Assembly (NCBI RefSeq): GCF_001307765.1
Contig: NZ_LKBA01000001.1
Location: 124,001-188,000, forward strand
Reading direction: 5' to 3'
Length of the DNA stretch: 64,000 bases
Source: Aliiroseovarius crassostreae
Lineage (GTDB): Bacteria; Pseudomonadota; Alphaproteobacteria; Rhodobacterales; Rhodobacteraceae
Below the pieces are notes generated by a model that made no database searches, was not told the DNA's origin, and worked only from the letters and a program-made list of their open reading frames with translations. Of the stretch, positions 1-7,926 are shown in pieces; position 1 is the first letter of the stretch; the number at the start of each line of letters is the position of its first letter. Position numbers and translations under genes: made by a program.

Positions 1-178
1 GAAACCGGCTGGCAGGTTTGGTCCCTGTGGCGTTATCCTCAAACGCCTGACACAGAAAGGCGCAGGAGGCATCGTAAAGCTCGGTCAGCCGCTCCACCGC
101 CTTGCTGGCATCGGTGAAGACTTCGTGCTCACCGGTTTCGGGGGTGATGACCGGGATGGTCAGGTCGCTCATCGGCAT
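1..178 (-). CDS. amn: AMP nucleosidase, N-terminal part (cut by window edge)
   Basis: The first 59 codons of a gene that runs off the left edge of the window. AMP nucleosidase hydrolyses AMP to adenine and ribose 5-phosphate. The visible stretch begins MPMSDLTIPVITPETGEHEV and continues into a helical segment containing AVERLTELYD, which resembles the N-terminal domain of alphaproteobacterial Amn; the catalytic domain lies outside. The start used is the ATG at 178, with a second in-frame ATG two codons later. It lies 3 bp downstream of the adenine deaminase stop codon on the same strand, so the two are probably one transcript: the adenine released here is the substrate of that deaminase. The assignment rests on a short segment plus this context. 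Confidence 0.6.
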   Translation of the reverse strand, partial: MPMSDLTIPVITPETGEHEVFTDASKAVERLTELYDASCAFLCQAFEDNATGTKPASRF

Positions 179-181
179 CTT

Positions 182-2005
182 TTATTCCTCAAACAATCCG
201 GTCAGTTCAAACCGGTTCACATCCACCAGCCCCAGGTCGGATATCCGAAGCTCGGGGATCACCACCAGCGCCAGGAAGGAATGCTGGATTGACGCGTTAT
301 TGAGCGTGCAGCCGCACGCCTCCATCGCCTTCACGATGCCCTGCGCCTTGACCGCGACCTCGGGCGCGGGGGCATCCGACATCAGTCCCGCCACCGGAAG
401 TTCAACCAGCGCCAGTTCCTGCCCGTCCTTGTAAACGCACATGCCGCCGCCCACCTGGGCCAACCGATTGGCCGCAAGCGCCATATCGTGGCGCGAGGTG
501 CCGACGACAATCATGTGGTGGCTGTCATGGGCCACGGTTGAGGCCATCGCCATCTGTCCCCGGTATCCGAACCCGTTCACAAACCCGTTTTGCACAGCCC
601 CCGTGCCCTTGTGCCGTTCCACCAGCGCGACCTGCGCCACATCCTGCGCCTCGTCCGGTTCGACACGGCCGTTGATCACCGCAAGATCGCGGGTCAGCGC
701 CTTGGTCGGCGCCTGGTTTTCCACAATCCCGATCACCTTGGCGGTGACCGAGTTCTTGCCCTCGGGGGCGTCCACCACAAAATCCGCTTCGGTGATGTCG
801 CGGCCCAAATGCATTGTCGCTTTCGCATGATCCGGCCAGTCGAGATGCGGACAGTCCACCTTGATCTCTCCTGCCTCCGCCACCACCTGTCCGCGGGCGA
901 TCACCCGGTTGATCGGCAGCTGGGTCAGGTCATCGGTGAAAATCACATCCGCGCGCCGTCCGGGTGTAATAGAGCCTAATTCACGCTCCAGCCCGAAATG
1001 CGTTGCGGTGTTGATCGTCGCCATCTGCAGCGCCACCAGCGGATCACAGCCATAGCTGATTGCATAGCGCAGCGCGCGGTTCATATGGCCTTCCTCAACC
1101 AATGTGCCGGAATGGCAATCATCGGTGCAGAGGATGAAATTGCGTGGATCAAGGCCCTGTTCGGTCACGGCGGTAATCTGCTTTTCCACGTCAAACCACG
1201 CGGAGCCCAGCCGCATCATCACCCGCATCCCCTGACGCACACGGGCAATCGCATCCGCCTCACACGTGCCTTCGTGATCGTCGGCGGGACCACCTGCCGC
1301 ATAGGCGTGGAAATTGGGGCCCAGATCGGGGCTGGCATAATGCCCGCCAATGGTTTTGCCTGCGGCCTGTGTTGCGGCCATTTCCGCCAGCATCTTGGGG
1401 TCGCTATTGATCACGCCGGGAAAGTTCATCATCTCCCCCAGCCCGATGATACCGGGCCAGCTCATCGCCTCACGCACATCCTCGGGGGTGATTTCAAACC
1501 CGGTGGTCTCAAGCCCGGGGGCTGAGGGCGCACAGCTGGGCATTTGCGTGTAGATATTGACCGGCTGCAACAGGGCCTCGTCATGCATCAAACGCACACC
1601 TTCCAGCCCCAGCACATTGGCGATCTCATGCGGGTCGACAAACATGGTGGTGGTGCCGTGGGGAATGACAGCGCGGACAAATTCAGCCGGGGTCAGCATA
1701 CCGCTTTCGATATGCATATGCCCGTCACACAGACCCGGTATCAGGTATTGGCCATCGGCCTCGATCACCTCGGTGCTGTCGCCAATACAATGTCCTGCAT
1801 CGGGGCCAATATAGGCAAACCGCCCTGCCTTGATCGCAATGTCCCAGTTGAGCACTTCGCGCGTGTGCACATTCACCACCTGCCCACCGGTGATCACCAG
1901 ATCTGCAGGCGCCCGGCCTGCGGCCACCGCGATCAGGTCGGGGGCGCAGTCGGCCCAGGGTTTCAATTCAGGATGGCTGGAATTTTTCGTTGTTCTTTTC
2001 TCCAT
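182..2005 (-). CDS. ade: adenine deaminase
   Basis: Adenine deaminase of the amidohydrolase superfamily, 607 aa, converting adenine to hypoxanthine and ammonia in the cytoplasm. Visible marks are the metal-binding GHMHIESGMLTP segment about 100 residues in, FVDPHEIANVLG, GLGEMMNFPGV, CTDDCHSGTLVEEGHMN, and the HDSHHMIVVGT region of the C-terminal domain typical of bacterial AdeC. The open frame extends upstream to a TTG at 2068, but the ATG at 2005 (MEKRTTKNSS) gives the usual N-terminus and is preferred; no strong ribosome binding site is visible at either. The GlxA-type regulator gene ends 78 bp upstream on the same strand, and AMP nucleosidase follows 3 bp downstream, which fits an AMP to adenine to hypoxanthine salvage route. 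Confidence 0.9.
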   Translation of the reverse strand: MEKRTTKNSSHPELKPWADCAPDLIAVAAGRAPADLVITGGQVVNVHTREVLNWDIAIKAGRFAYIGPDAGHCIGDSTEVIEADGQYLIPGLCDGHMHIESGMLTPAEFVRAVIPHGTTTMFVDPHEIANVLGLEGVRLMHDEALLQPVNIYTQMPSCAPSAPGLETTGFEITPEDVREAMSWPGIIGLGEMMNFPGVINSDPKMLAEMAATQAAGKTIGGHYASPDLGPNFHAYAAGGPADDHEGTCEADAIARVRQGMRVMMRLGSAWFDVEKQITAVTEQGLDPRNFILCTDDCHSGTLVEEGHMNRALRYAISYGCDPLVALQMATINTATHFGLERELGSITPGRRADVIFTDDLTQLPINRVIARGQVVAEAGEIKVDCPHLDWPDHAKATMHLGRDITEADFVVDAPEGKNSVTAKVIGIVENQAPTKALTRDLAVINGRVEPDEAQDVAQVALVERHKGTGAVQNGFVNGFGYRGQMAMASTVAHDSHHMIVVGTSRHDMALAANRLAQVGGGMCVYKDGQELALVELPVAGLMSDAPAPEVAVKAQGIVKAMEACGCTLNNASIQHSFLALVVIPELRISDLGLVDVNRFELTGLFEE

Positions 2006-2083
2006 GAACCAATTGTCGACAAAAGCGATGTTGGCGCAACCCCAAATTTGGTGAAGCTTTTGTGACAAACGGGGCGGGGGGCT

Positions 2084-2998
2084 TTAGCGATTGGATCTGA
2101 TCTGACGCGGTGTGGTGCCGAACTCCGCCTTGAAGGCGCGTGTCATTGCCGATGCATCCTCATACCCGGCACGAATGGCCACTTCTGCAATTGGCAAATT
2201 CGTCTCTAACACGGCCTTTCGAGCCGAAATCAGCCGGATCCTGCGATAAATGGATGAGGGGCTTTCCCCCAGCTCCATGCGCATCCTCTGTTCCAACTCC
2301 CGTAAGGAGCAGCCAGCGGTTCTGGCAATCACCGGCAGCGAGACAGGCGTTTCGATCGCTGCGCGCATGGCGGACAGTGCCCGGCCAACCACACGTGATT
2401 TCGCAAGAGGGGGCGCAACCGACGGGGCGGCCCCCGGTGCCATGAACAGCATCGCGACCTCAAGGCGAAGGGCCTGTCCGTGGCTGTCGCCGATGCGATC
2501 CAGCATAAGGTCAAATGCGGCCAATGCGCCTGTGCAGGTCAACCGCCCCCGGTCGCTGACATGACGGGCGCGGATGGCGTCCACGTCGGGAAAGCTTTCC
2601 TCGAACGCGGCCAGTTCTTCCCAGTGAATGGTCGCCTGGTAGCCGTTCAGCAGGCCTGCCTGTGCCAACAGCCACGCCCCGGTGTCGAACCCCGCCATCA
2701 CCGGATAGCGCCGCGCCGCCGCGGCCAATGCGCGTGAGACCTTGGGCGTGGCATGATGGCGAAAATCGTAAGAGGGCAGCGCCACCAACAGGGTGCCGCG
2801 CATATCCGCCAGCGCCCCCTGAACGCTGACCTCCATCTCAGAAGAGGAGCGCACCGCCTGCCCATCCATGGACAGAAATCGCCAGGAATAGAGCCTTTTT
2901 TCGGCAAGAGTGTTTGCCGCACGCAGCGGCTCAACCGTGTTGGCAAGGCAAAGCGCCGAAAAGCGGTCAAACAAGAGCAGGTCCACAAATTCTACCAT
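2084..2998 (-). CDS. GlxA/CdhR-type transcriptional regulator (DJ-1/PfpI plus AraC HTH)
   Basis: Transcription factor of 304 aa with an N-terminal DJ-1/PfpI (class I amidotransferase-like) sensor domain, roughly residues 3-165, and a C-terminal AraC-type double helix-turn-helix, roughly 205-300, ending in the conserved segment IAEVAIRAGYEDASAMTRAF and FGTTPRQIR. This architecture is that of GlxA and of GbdR/CdhR, which sense glycine betaine or carnitine metabolism in Pseudomonas. It is transcribed divergently from the acyl-CoA operon starting at 3114, sharing a 115 bp intergenic region. That layout suggests it controls the operon, and the betaine/carnitine association of its family supports the substrate proposed there. 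The ligand is not readable from the sequence. Confidence 0.85.
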   Translation of the reverse strand: MVEFVDLLLFDRFSALCLANTVEPLRAANTLAEKRLYSWRFLSMDGQAVRSSSEMEVSVQGALADMRGTLLVALPSYDFRHHATPKVSRALAAAARRYPVMAGFDTGAWLLAQAGLLNGYQATIHWEELAAFEESFPDVDAIRARHVSDRGRLTCTGALAAFDLMLDRIGDSHGQALRLEVAMLFMAPGAAPSVAPPLAKSRVVGRALSAMRAAIETPVSLPVIARTAGCSLRELEQRMRMELGESPSSIYRRIRLISARKAVLETNLPIAEVAIRAGYEDASAMTRAFKAEFGTTPRQIRSNR

Positions 2999-3113
2999 TT
3001 CGGCATATTTCCATCCAATTCTGCATGATTAACGGGTGAAATATTCCTAACGTCAATCCGAAAAGGCGCAGGATCAGTGGCGGCCGCGCGCCGCTCTCAA
3101 CAAGGGAACACCC

Positions 3114-4274
3114 ATGCATTTCGGATTGTCGGAAGAACAGGAGATGATCGTCTCCACCGTTCGCAGCTTTGTGGAAAACGAGATTTATCCGCATGAGGCG
3201 GAGGTTGAGCGCACCGGGCAGGTGCCCCATGAGCTGGGCGAGGAGATCAAACGGAAATGCATTGATCTGGGGTTTTACGCCTGCAATTTCCCGGAAGAGG
3301 TTGGCGGGGCGGGTCTATCCCACCTTGATTTCACCCTGGTGGAACGCGAATTGGGCCGGGGCTCCATGGCTCTGACCCATTTCTTTGGCCGCCCGCAGAA
3401 CATTCTGATGGCGTGTAACCAGGAGCAGCGTGAACGGTATCTTCTTCCTGCTGTGCGCGGCGAACGCATGGATGCGCTGGCGATGACCGAACCGGATGCG
3501 GGGTCGGATGTGCGCGGCATGAAATGCCAGGCCGTGCGTGATGGTGGTGACTGGGTGGTGAACGGGTCGAAACACTTCATCTCAGGGGCGGAACACGCCG
3601 ATTTCTTCATTGTCTTCATCGCAACCGGCGTGGATGAAACACCAAAAGGCCCGAAAAAGCGGATCACCACCTTCCTTGTGGACCGCGGCACGCCGGGTTT
3701 TGAGGTGCGTGATGGTTACAATTCGGTCAGCCACAAGGGCTACAAAAACTACATCCTGACCTTCGATGATTGCCGCCTGCCCGATGCGCAGGTGCTGGGC
3801 GAGGTGGATGGCGGTTTCGCGGTGATGAACGAATGGCTCTACGCCACCCGCCTGACGGTTGCGGCCTTCTGTGTGGGGCGTGCGCGGCGCTGCTTTGATC
3901 ATGCGCTGGCCTACTCGGCGGAGCGCAAGCAATTTGGCCAGCCGATTGGCAAGTTTCAGGGCGTGGGGTTTCAGATCGCCGACATGATCACCGAAATCGA
4001 CGCTGCGGATTGGCTGACCCTGTCCGCGGCCTGGCGCCTCGATCAGGGCCTGCCGTCGAACCGCGAGATCGCCTCGGCCAAGCTGTATGCGTCCGAGATG
4101 TTGGCGCGGGTCACCGACACCACGCTGCAGATCTTTGGCGGTATGGGCCTGATGGATGACTTCCCGATCGAACGGTTCTGGCGCGATGCGCGGGTTGAGC
4201 GCATCTGGGACGGGACAAGTGAGATACAGCGGCATATCATTTCCCGAGATCTGCTGCGCCCGCTCGGAGCTTGA
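3114..4274 (+). CDS. acyl-CoA dehydrogenase
   Basis: FAD-dependent acyl-CoA dehydrogenase, 386 aa, full length for the family. It would introduce a trans-2 double bond in an acyl-CoA and pass electrons to electron-transfer flavoprotein. Visible features are the N-terminal helical domain, the signature LAMTEPDAGSDVRG, the C-terminal RKQFGQPIGKFQG motif, and ARVERIWDGTSEIQR near the end. In medium-chain dehydrogenases the residue just before that GT is the catalytic Glu; here it is Asp366, so the base may be shifted or replaced. First gene of an apparent operon with the Rdx protein, ADP-forming acyl-CoA synthetase and CaiD-like crotonase. A substrate such as gamma-butyrobetainyl-CoA is an inference from CaiD and the regulator. 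Confidence 0.88.
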   Translation: MHFGLSEEQEMIVSTVRSFVENEIYPHEAEVERTGQVPHELGEEIKRKCIDLGFYACNFPEEVGGAGLSHLDFTLVERELGRGSMALTHFFGRPQNILMACNQEQRERYLLPAVRGERMDALAMTEPDAGSDVRGMKCQAVRDGGDWVVNGSKHFISGAEHADFFIVFIATGVDETPKGPKKRITTFLVDRGTPGFEVRDGYNSVSHKGYKNYILTFDDCRLPDAQVLGEVDGGFAVMNEWLYATRLTVAAFCVGRARRCFDHALAYSAERKQFGQPIGKFQGVGFQIADMITEIDAADWLTLSAAWRLDQGLPSNREIASAKLYASEMLARVTDTTLQIFGGMGLMDDFPIERFWRDARVERIWDGTSEIQRHIISRDLLRPLGA

Positions 4275-4301
4275 CGGGCGCCCCAAACAAGGAGACCCGA
4301 T

Positions 4302-4607
4302 ATGTCCAATCCCGCCAGAAAACCCACCGTGACCATCACCTATTGCACCGGCTGTAACTGGCTGCTGCGTGCCGGGTGGCTGGGGCAGGAGCTTTTACAG
4401 ACCTTCTCAACCGACCTAGGCGGCGTAACGCTGATCCCCGGTGAGATGGGCGGTGTGTTCGAAGTGACGGTGGATGGCGCTGTGATCTGGGAGCGTAAAC
4501 GTGATGGGGGCTTTCCCGAAGCGAAAGAGCTGAAGCAACGGGTGCGCGACCACATCGATCCTGAGCGCGACCTTGGACATATCGACCGAAACAGTGACGG
4601 CGCCTGA
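4302..4607 (+). CDS. SelT/SelW/SelH (Rdx) family thioredoxin-like protein
   Basis: Small protein of 101 aa with a thioredoxin-like fold of the Rdx family. The redox motif is CxxC at residues 15-18 (YCTGCNW), with cysteine where eukaryotic SelW has selenocysteine. The middle contains LGGVTLIPGEMGGVFEV and the end ELKQRVRDHIDPERDLGH, both characteristic of bacterial family members. It has a clear ribosome binding site (aaggag) and starts 27 bp after the acyl-CoA dehydrogenase stop, so it is most likely co-transcribed. The biological role of bacterial Rdx proteins is not established. Its place inside a beta-oxidation-type operon is the main functional hint. Confidence 0.85.
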   Translation: MSNPARKPTVTITYCTGCNWLLRAGWLGQELLQTFSTDLGGVTLIPGEMGGVFEVTVDGAVIWERKRDGGFPEAKELKQRVRDHIDPERDLGHIDRNSDGA

Positions 4608-4644
4608 CATGTGACCATCTTTCGGTGGCAGCAGCGGCGCAGAA

Positions 4645-4845
4645 TTTTCTTGCCTTCGGCGAGGATATTTTCAGCAAGAGGAAGACACGAATTGTTAACC
4701 ATGCTCTGCCATTCTGAAGATGCGGCACAGGCGGGGACGCCGATGGCCGTGCAAGGGGAAGAGACATTGATCTCTTCACAGGGGGTTCTGGATAAGTTCC
4801 CCCTTTTCCTCTTGCCGATAAATATCCTCGCCGAAGGCAAAAATG
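4645..4845. repeat. inverted pair of REP-like intergenic elements
   Basis: The 257 bp gap between the Rdx gene and the synthetase gene holds two oppositely oriented copies of one short element. The left copy (4645-4683) contains TTTTCTTGCCTTCGGCGAGG followed by atatttt and gcaagagg. The right copy (4803-4845) reads as its reverse complement around ATATCCTCGCCGAAGGCAA. Related elements lie at 13581, 21555, 35141, 38979 and, split by an IS, around 32450/33882. Nothing in the gap looks protein-coding. The pair could fold into a long hairpin and affect expression between the two halves of the operon. Confidence 0.75.
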
Positions 4846-4864
4846 CTGAGGGGGGACGGTTGCA

Positions 4865-6889
4865 ATGACACGTAACCTCTCTCGCCTGTTGCAACCAAAA
4901 TCCATTGTGGTGATCGGCGGTGGAGCCTGGTGTTCGGCCATTTTGGACCAGTGCCACAAAATGGGATTTCCCGGCGAGATCTGGCGGGTTCATCCCAAAG
5001 GCGGGGATGGGGTCTATGCGCGGATCGAGGATCTTCCCCATCCACCTGATGCAGCCTTCATTGGCATCAATCGCTTCGCCACGATTGAAGCTGTCGCAGC
5101 CTTGTCCGCAATGAAGGCCGGTGGGGCGGTATGTTTCGCCAGTGGGTTTTCCGAAGCCTCGGCTGAGGATGCCGAAGGGGCAGACCTTCAGAAAAAACTG
5201 TTATGTGCCGCAGGTGACATGCCGATTCTCGGTCCCAACTGCTATGGGTTTATCAATGCGCTGGATGGGGCGCTGTTGTGGCCAGACCAGCATGGGGCGG
5301 CTCGCGTTGAGCGGGGTGTCGCGATCCTGACCCAGAGTTCAAACATTTCGATCAACCTGTCGATGCAGTCCCGTGCCCTGCCGATTGCCTATATGGTCAC
5401 GTGCGGGAACATGGCGCAGACCAGTCAGGCGCAGATAGCAGCCGTCCTGCTAGATGATCCGCGTGTCACGGCCATCGGGGTGCATGTTGAGGGGTTCGGG
5501 GATCTGACCCATTGGGAAAAGTTGGCAACCAAGGCGCGGGCCAGAGGTGTGCGGATTGTTGCCTTGAAGGTCGGGCGCTCTGATCAGGCGCAGGCGGCCA
5601 CCATCTCTCATACCGCGTCTCTGGCGGGGGGGGATGTGGGGGCGCAGACATTGCTCGATCGGCTGGGAATCGCCCGGCTGAACAGCCTGCCCGCGTTTCT
5701 TGAGACGCTGAAGCTTTTGCATGTTTGCGGTGGATTAGAGAATAATACCATTGCGTCGATCAGTTGTTCCGGGGGGGAGGCGAGCCTGGCCGCAGATACG
5801 GCGTTTGGGCGGGAAGTGGTCTTCCCGCCGCTCAATCCCCGCCAGCATCAGGATCTGGCCGAGGCGCTGGGGCCGATGGTGGCTCTTGCCAACCCGCTGG
5901 ATTATCACACTTACATCTGGCGGGATCTTGAAAAAATGATCCAGGCCTGGTCGGCGCTGGTGGATCCGCAGATCGCGTTGACAATGGTGATACTGGATAT
6001 TCCACGGGCAGATCGTTGTGATCCATCTGATTGGGATGTCGCCCTGAACGCTGCAATAGAGACGCATAGGCGGACTGGTGGCAGGGTGGCCGTTGTCGCG
6101 ACCCTGCCGGAGTTGCTGCCTGAAGCGGCCTCGCATTGGTTGCTGAAAGAAGGGGTGGTTCCGATGCATGGCCTGGAAGAGGCGATGCTTGCAGTTGAGG
6201 CGGCTTCACGACCGCTGCCGTCGGTCGCGGCCCCTCTGTTGTTGCCGGGGGCAGAGCGGGCGGGGGAGGTTCTGAGTGAGGCCGAAGCCAAAGCCCGCCT
6301 GTCTGCCCATGGTGTGGCTGTTCCCAAATCTGCACGTGGCCGTGACACGGACGCGCTTGCGGAGGTGGTTGGGTTTCCACTGGTCCTCAAGGGGGAAGGC
6401 ATCGCCCATAAAACCGAAGCCGGTGCGGTGGCACTGGGGCTGAATTCTGCAAAAGAAGTCTCTAATGCAGCCAAAAGCATGCCTTGTGATACATTCCTCG
6501 CGGAAGAGATGATCGAAGGGACGGTTGTGGAGATCCTGGTTGGTGTGACCCGAGATCCCGCGCATGGTTTTGTGCTGACGCTTGCGGCTGGCGGTGTCCT
6601 GACCGAGGTGATGCAGGACAGTTGCAGCGTATTGATCCCGGTGGCCCGCGAGAGTGTAGAACAGGCTCTAAACCGGCTGAAAATAGCCAAAGTGATTGCT
6701 GGATATCGTGGCAAACCCGGTGCCAGCCTGCCCGCAATACTCGATGCGGTGATGGCGGTTCAGGAGTATGTGGTCGCACATTCCGACCAGATCGAAGAAG
6801 TGGAAATCAATCCGCTCCTCTGTACGCCTGACAGGGCGGTGGCGGCGGATGCGCTTATCAAGGAGGTGCGTGTAGATGGCACAGTTTGA
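4865..6889 (+). CDS. ADP-forming acyl-CoA synthetase (acetyl-CoA synthetase / protein acetyltransferase-like)
   Basis: NDP-forming acyl-CoA synthetase of 674 aa, with alpha and beta parts fused as in acetyl-CoA synthetase (ADP-forming). The order is an N-terminal CoA-binding Rossmann domain (SIVVIGGGAW), a succinyl-CoA ligase-like domain containing GPNCYGF, the phospho-histidine segment ISHTASLAGGD near residue 245, and a C-terminal ATP-grasp domain (GFPLVLKGEGIAHKTEAGAV) ending in EEVEINPLL. It would activate a carboxylate to its CoA thioester, or run in reverse to conserve energy as ATP. Its last 14 bp overlap the start of the CaiD-like gene, so the two are translationally linked. A betaine-type acid as substrate is inferred from its neighbours. 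Confidence 0.85.
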   Translation: MTRNLSRLLQPKSIVVIGGGAWCSAILDQCHKMGFPGEIWRVHPKGGDGVYARIEDLPHPPDAAFIGINRFATIEAVAALSAMKAGGAVCFASGFSEASAEDAEGADLQKKLLCAAGDMPILGPNCYGFINALDGALLWPDQHGAARVERGVAILTQSSNISINLSMQSRALPIAYMVTCGNMAQTSQAQIAAVLLDDPRVTAIGVHVEGFGDLTHWEKLATKARARGVRIVALKVGRSDQAQAATISHTASLAGGDVGAQTLLDRLGIARLNSLPAFLETLKLLHVCGGLENNTIASISCSGGEASLAADTAFGREVVFPPLNPRQHQDLAEALGPMVALANPLDYHTYIWRDLEKMIQAWSALVDPQIALTMVILDIPRADRCDPSDWDVALNAAIETHRRTGGRVAVVATLPELLPEAASHWLLKEGVVPMHGLEEAMLAVEAASRPLPSVAAPLLLPGAERAGEVLSEAEAKARLSAHGVAVPKSARGRDTDALAEVVGFPLVLKGEGIAHKTEAGAVALGLNSAKEVSNAAKSMPCDTFLAEEMIEGTVVEILVGVTRDPAHGFVLTLAAGGVLTEVMQDSCSVLIPVARESVEQALNRLKIAKVIAGYRGKPGASLPAILDAVMAVQEYVVAHSDQIEEVEINPLLCTPDRAVAADALIKEVRVDGTV

Positions 6890-7679
6890 AGATTTAACCG
6901 AAGGGCCGATCAGGACACGGCAAGAGGGGGCGGTGCTTGAGGTGACATTGGATCGCCCCAAGGCCAATGCGATCGACCTTGCGACCTCGCGTATCATGGG
7001 GGATGTGTTTGCAGGTTTTCGCGATGACCCGGATCTGCGGGTGGCGATTTTGCGGGCAGAGGGTGAGAAGTTCTTTTGCCCTGGTTGGGATCTGAAGGCT
7101 GCCGCCGAAGGTGATGCGGTTGATGGCGATTACGGCGTCGGTGGCTTTGGCGGGCTGCAGGAGCTGCGTGACATGAACAAGCCGGTGATCGTCGCGGTGA
7201 ATGGGATCTGTTGCGGGGGGGGGCTCGAACTGGCCATATCGGGTGATATGATCCTGGCTGCCGAGAGCGCGACCTTTGCCCTGCCGGAAATCAGGTCCGG
7301 CACGGTGGCGGATGCCGCGTCGGTGAAACTTCCCAAACGCATCCCTTACCATATCGCGATGGAGCTTTTGTTGACTGGCCGGTGGTTCGACGCGGATGAA
7401 GGGCATCGTTGGGGTTTGATCAATGAAGTTCTGCCAGCGGATCAATTGCTGGACCGCGCCTGGGAGCTGGCCCGGCTGCTCGCCTCTGGCCCACCGCTGG
7501 TTTACGCCGCAATCAAGGAAGTTGTGCGGGATGCGGAGGACAGCAAGTTTCAGGATGCCATGAACCGGATCACTCAGCGCCAGCTTCGCACGGTGGATGT
7601 GCTTTACGGCAGTGAGGATCAGCTGGAGGGCGCGCGGGCTTTTGCGGAAAAACGGGATCCGGTCTGGAAGGGAAAATAG
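6876..7679 (+). CDS. caiD: CaiD-like enoyl-CoA hydratase (crotonobetainyl-CoA hydratase type)
   Basis: Crotonase-superfamily protein of 267 aa that closely follows Escherichia coli CaiD (crotonobetainyl-CoA hydratase): the LDRPKANAID stretch, GWDLKAAAEG and the C-terminus AFAEKRDPVWKGK are all recognisable. Both catalytic glutamates of the fold are present, Glu118 in GGGLELA and Glu138 in FALPEIRSG. The oxyanion-hole region GTVADAASVKLPK differs from the usual GxVPxxGG form. It probably interconverts L-carnitinyl-CoA and crotonobetainyl-CoA. It is the last gene of the operon and starts inside the end of the synthetase gene. The family call is strong; the exact substrate rests on resemblance and on the CdhR/GbdR-like regulator next door. 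Confidence 0.8.
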   Translation: MAQFEDLTEGPIRTRQEGAVLEVTLDRPKANAIDLATSRIMGDVFAGFRDDPDLRVAILRAEGEKFFCPGWDLKAAAEGDAVDGDYGVGGFGGLQELRDMNKPVIVAVNGICCGGGLELAISGDMILAAESATFALPEIRSGTVADAASVKLPKRIPYHIAMELLLTGRWFDADEGHRWGLINEVLPADQLLDRAWELARLLASGPPLVYAAIKEVVRDAEDSKFQDAMNRITQRQLRTVDVLYGSEDQLEGARAFAEKRDPVWKGK

Positions 7680-7703
7680 TCTCTAACCTGAATGTTAGAG
7701 ACT
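7678..7703 (+). terminator. hairpin at the end of the caiD-like operon
   Basis: A perfect 10 bp inverted repeat, AGTCTCTAAC and GTTAGAGACT, with a 6 nt loop, beginning within the stop codon of the caiD-like gene. It lacks a T-run, so it is not a classic intrinsic terminator; it may protect the 3' end or act with Rho. Confidence 0.5.
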
Positions 7704-7879
7704 GATATGAGGCGTATCTGGGCATGTTTGCAGCGCCGGGTGTAAAGCGTCAGGTCATCGTATCTGGCGCGCGCCCCCTTTCCCTTGCGCTTTCGCCTCG
7801 TTAAAGCGTAACCAAATTACGTTGAAGCAACGTGATGCGGAAACGCCGCGCAATATGTAGGGAGGGTGGGCGTTTCCAG

Positions 7880-7917
7880 TTATTGCTGTGATCCAACAAT
7901 AACCGGAGACGCTTTCG
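7880..7917. repeat. short intergenic repeat (GTGATCC hairpin / ACGCTTT family)
   Basis: Contains ATTGCTGTGATCCAACAAT followed by ACGCTTT. The same arrangement, TTGTCGTGATCCGACAA then ACGCTTT, occurs after gltB at 21714-21750. Here it lies just upstream of the SDR gene start and could carry part of its leader. The rest of the 247 bp gap from 7680 also holds AAAGCG-type sequence near 7802 and nothing that looks coding. Confidence 0.45.
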
Positions 7918-7926
7918 ATACAGGGC

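Noticed and set aside
4611-4868. An open frame in the gap between the Rdx and synthetase genes
   Set aside because: It runs through both inverted REP-like copies; its translation is repetitive and has no family resemblance.
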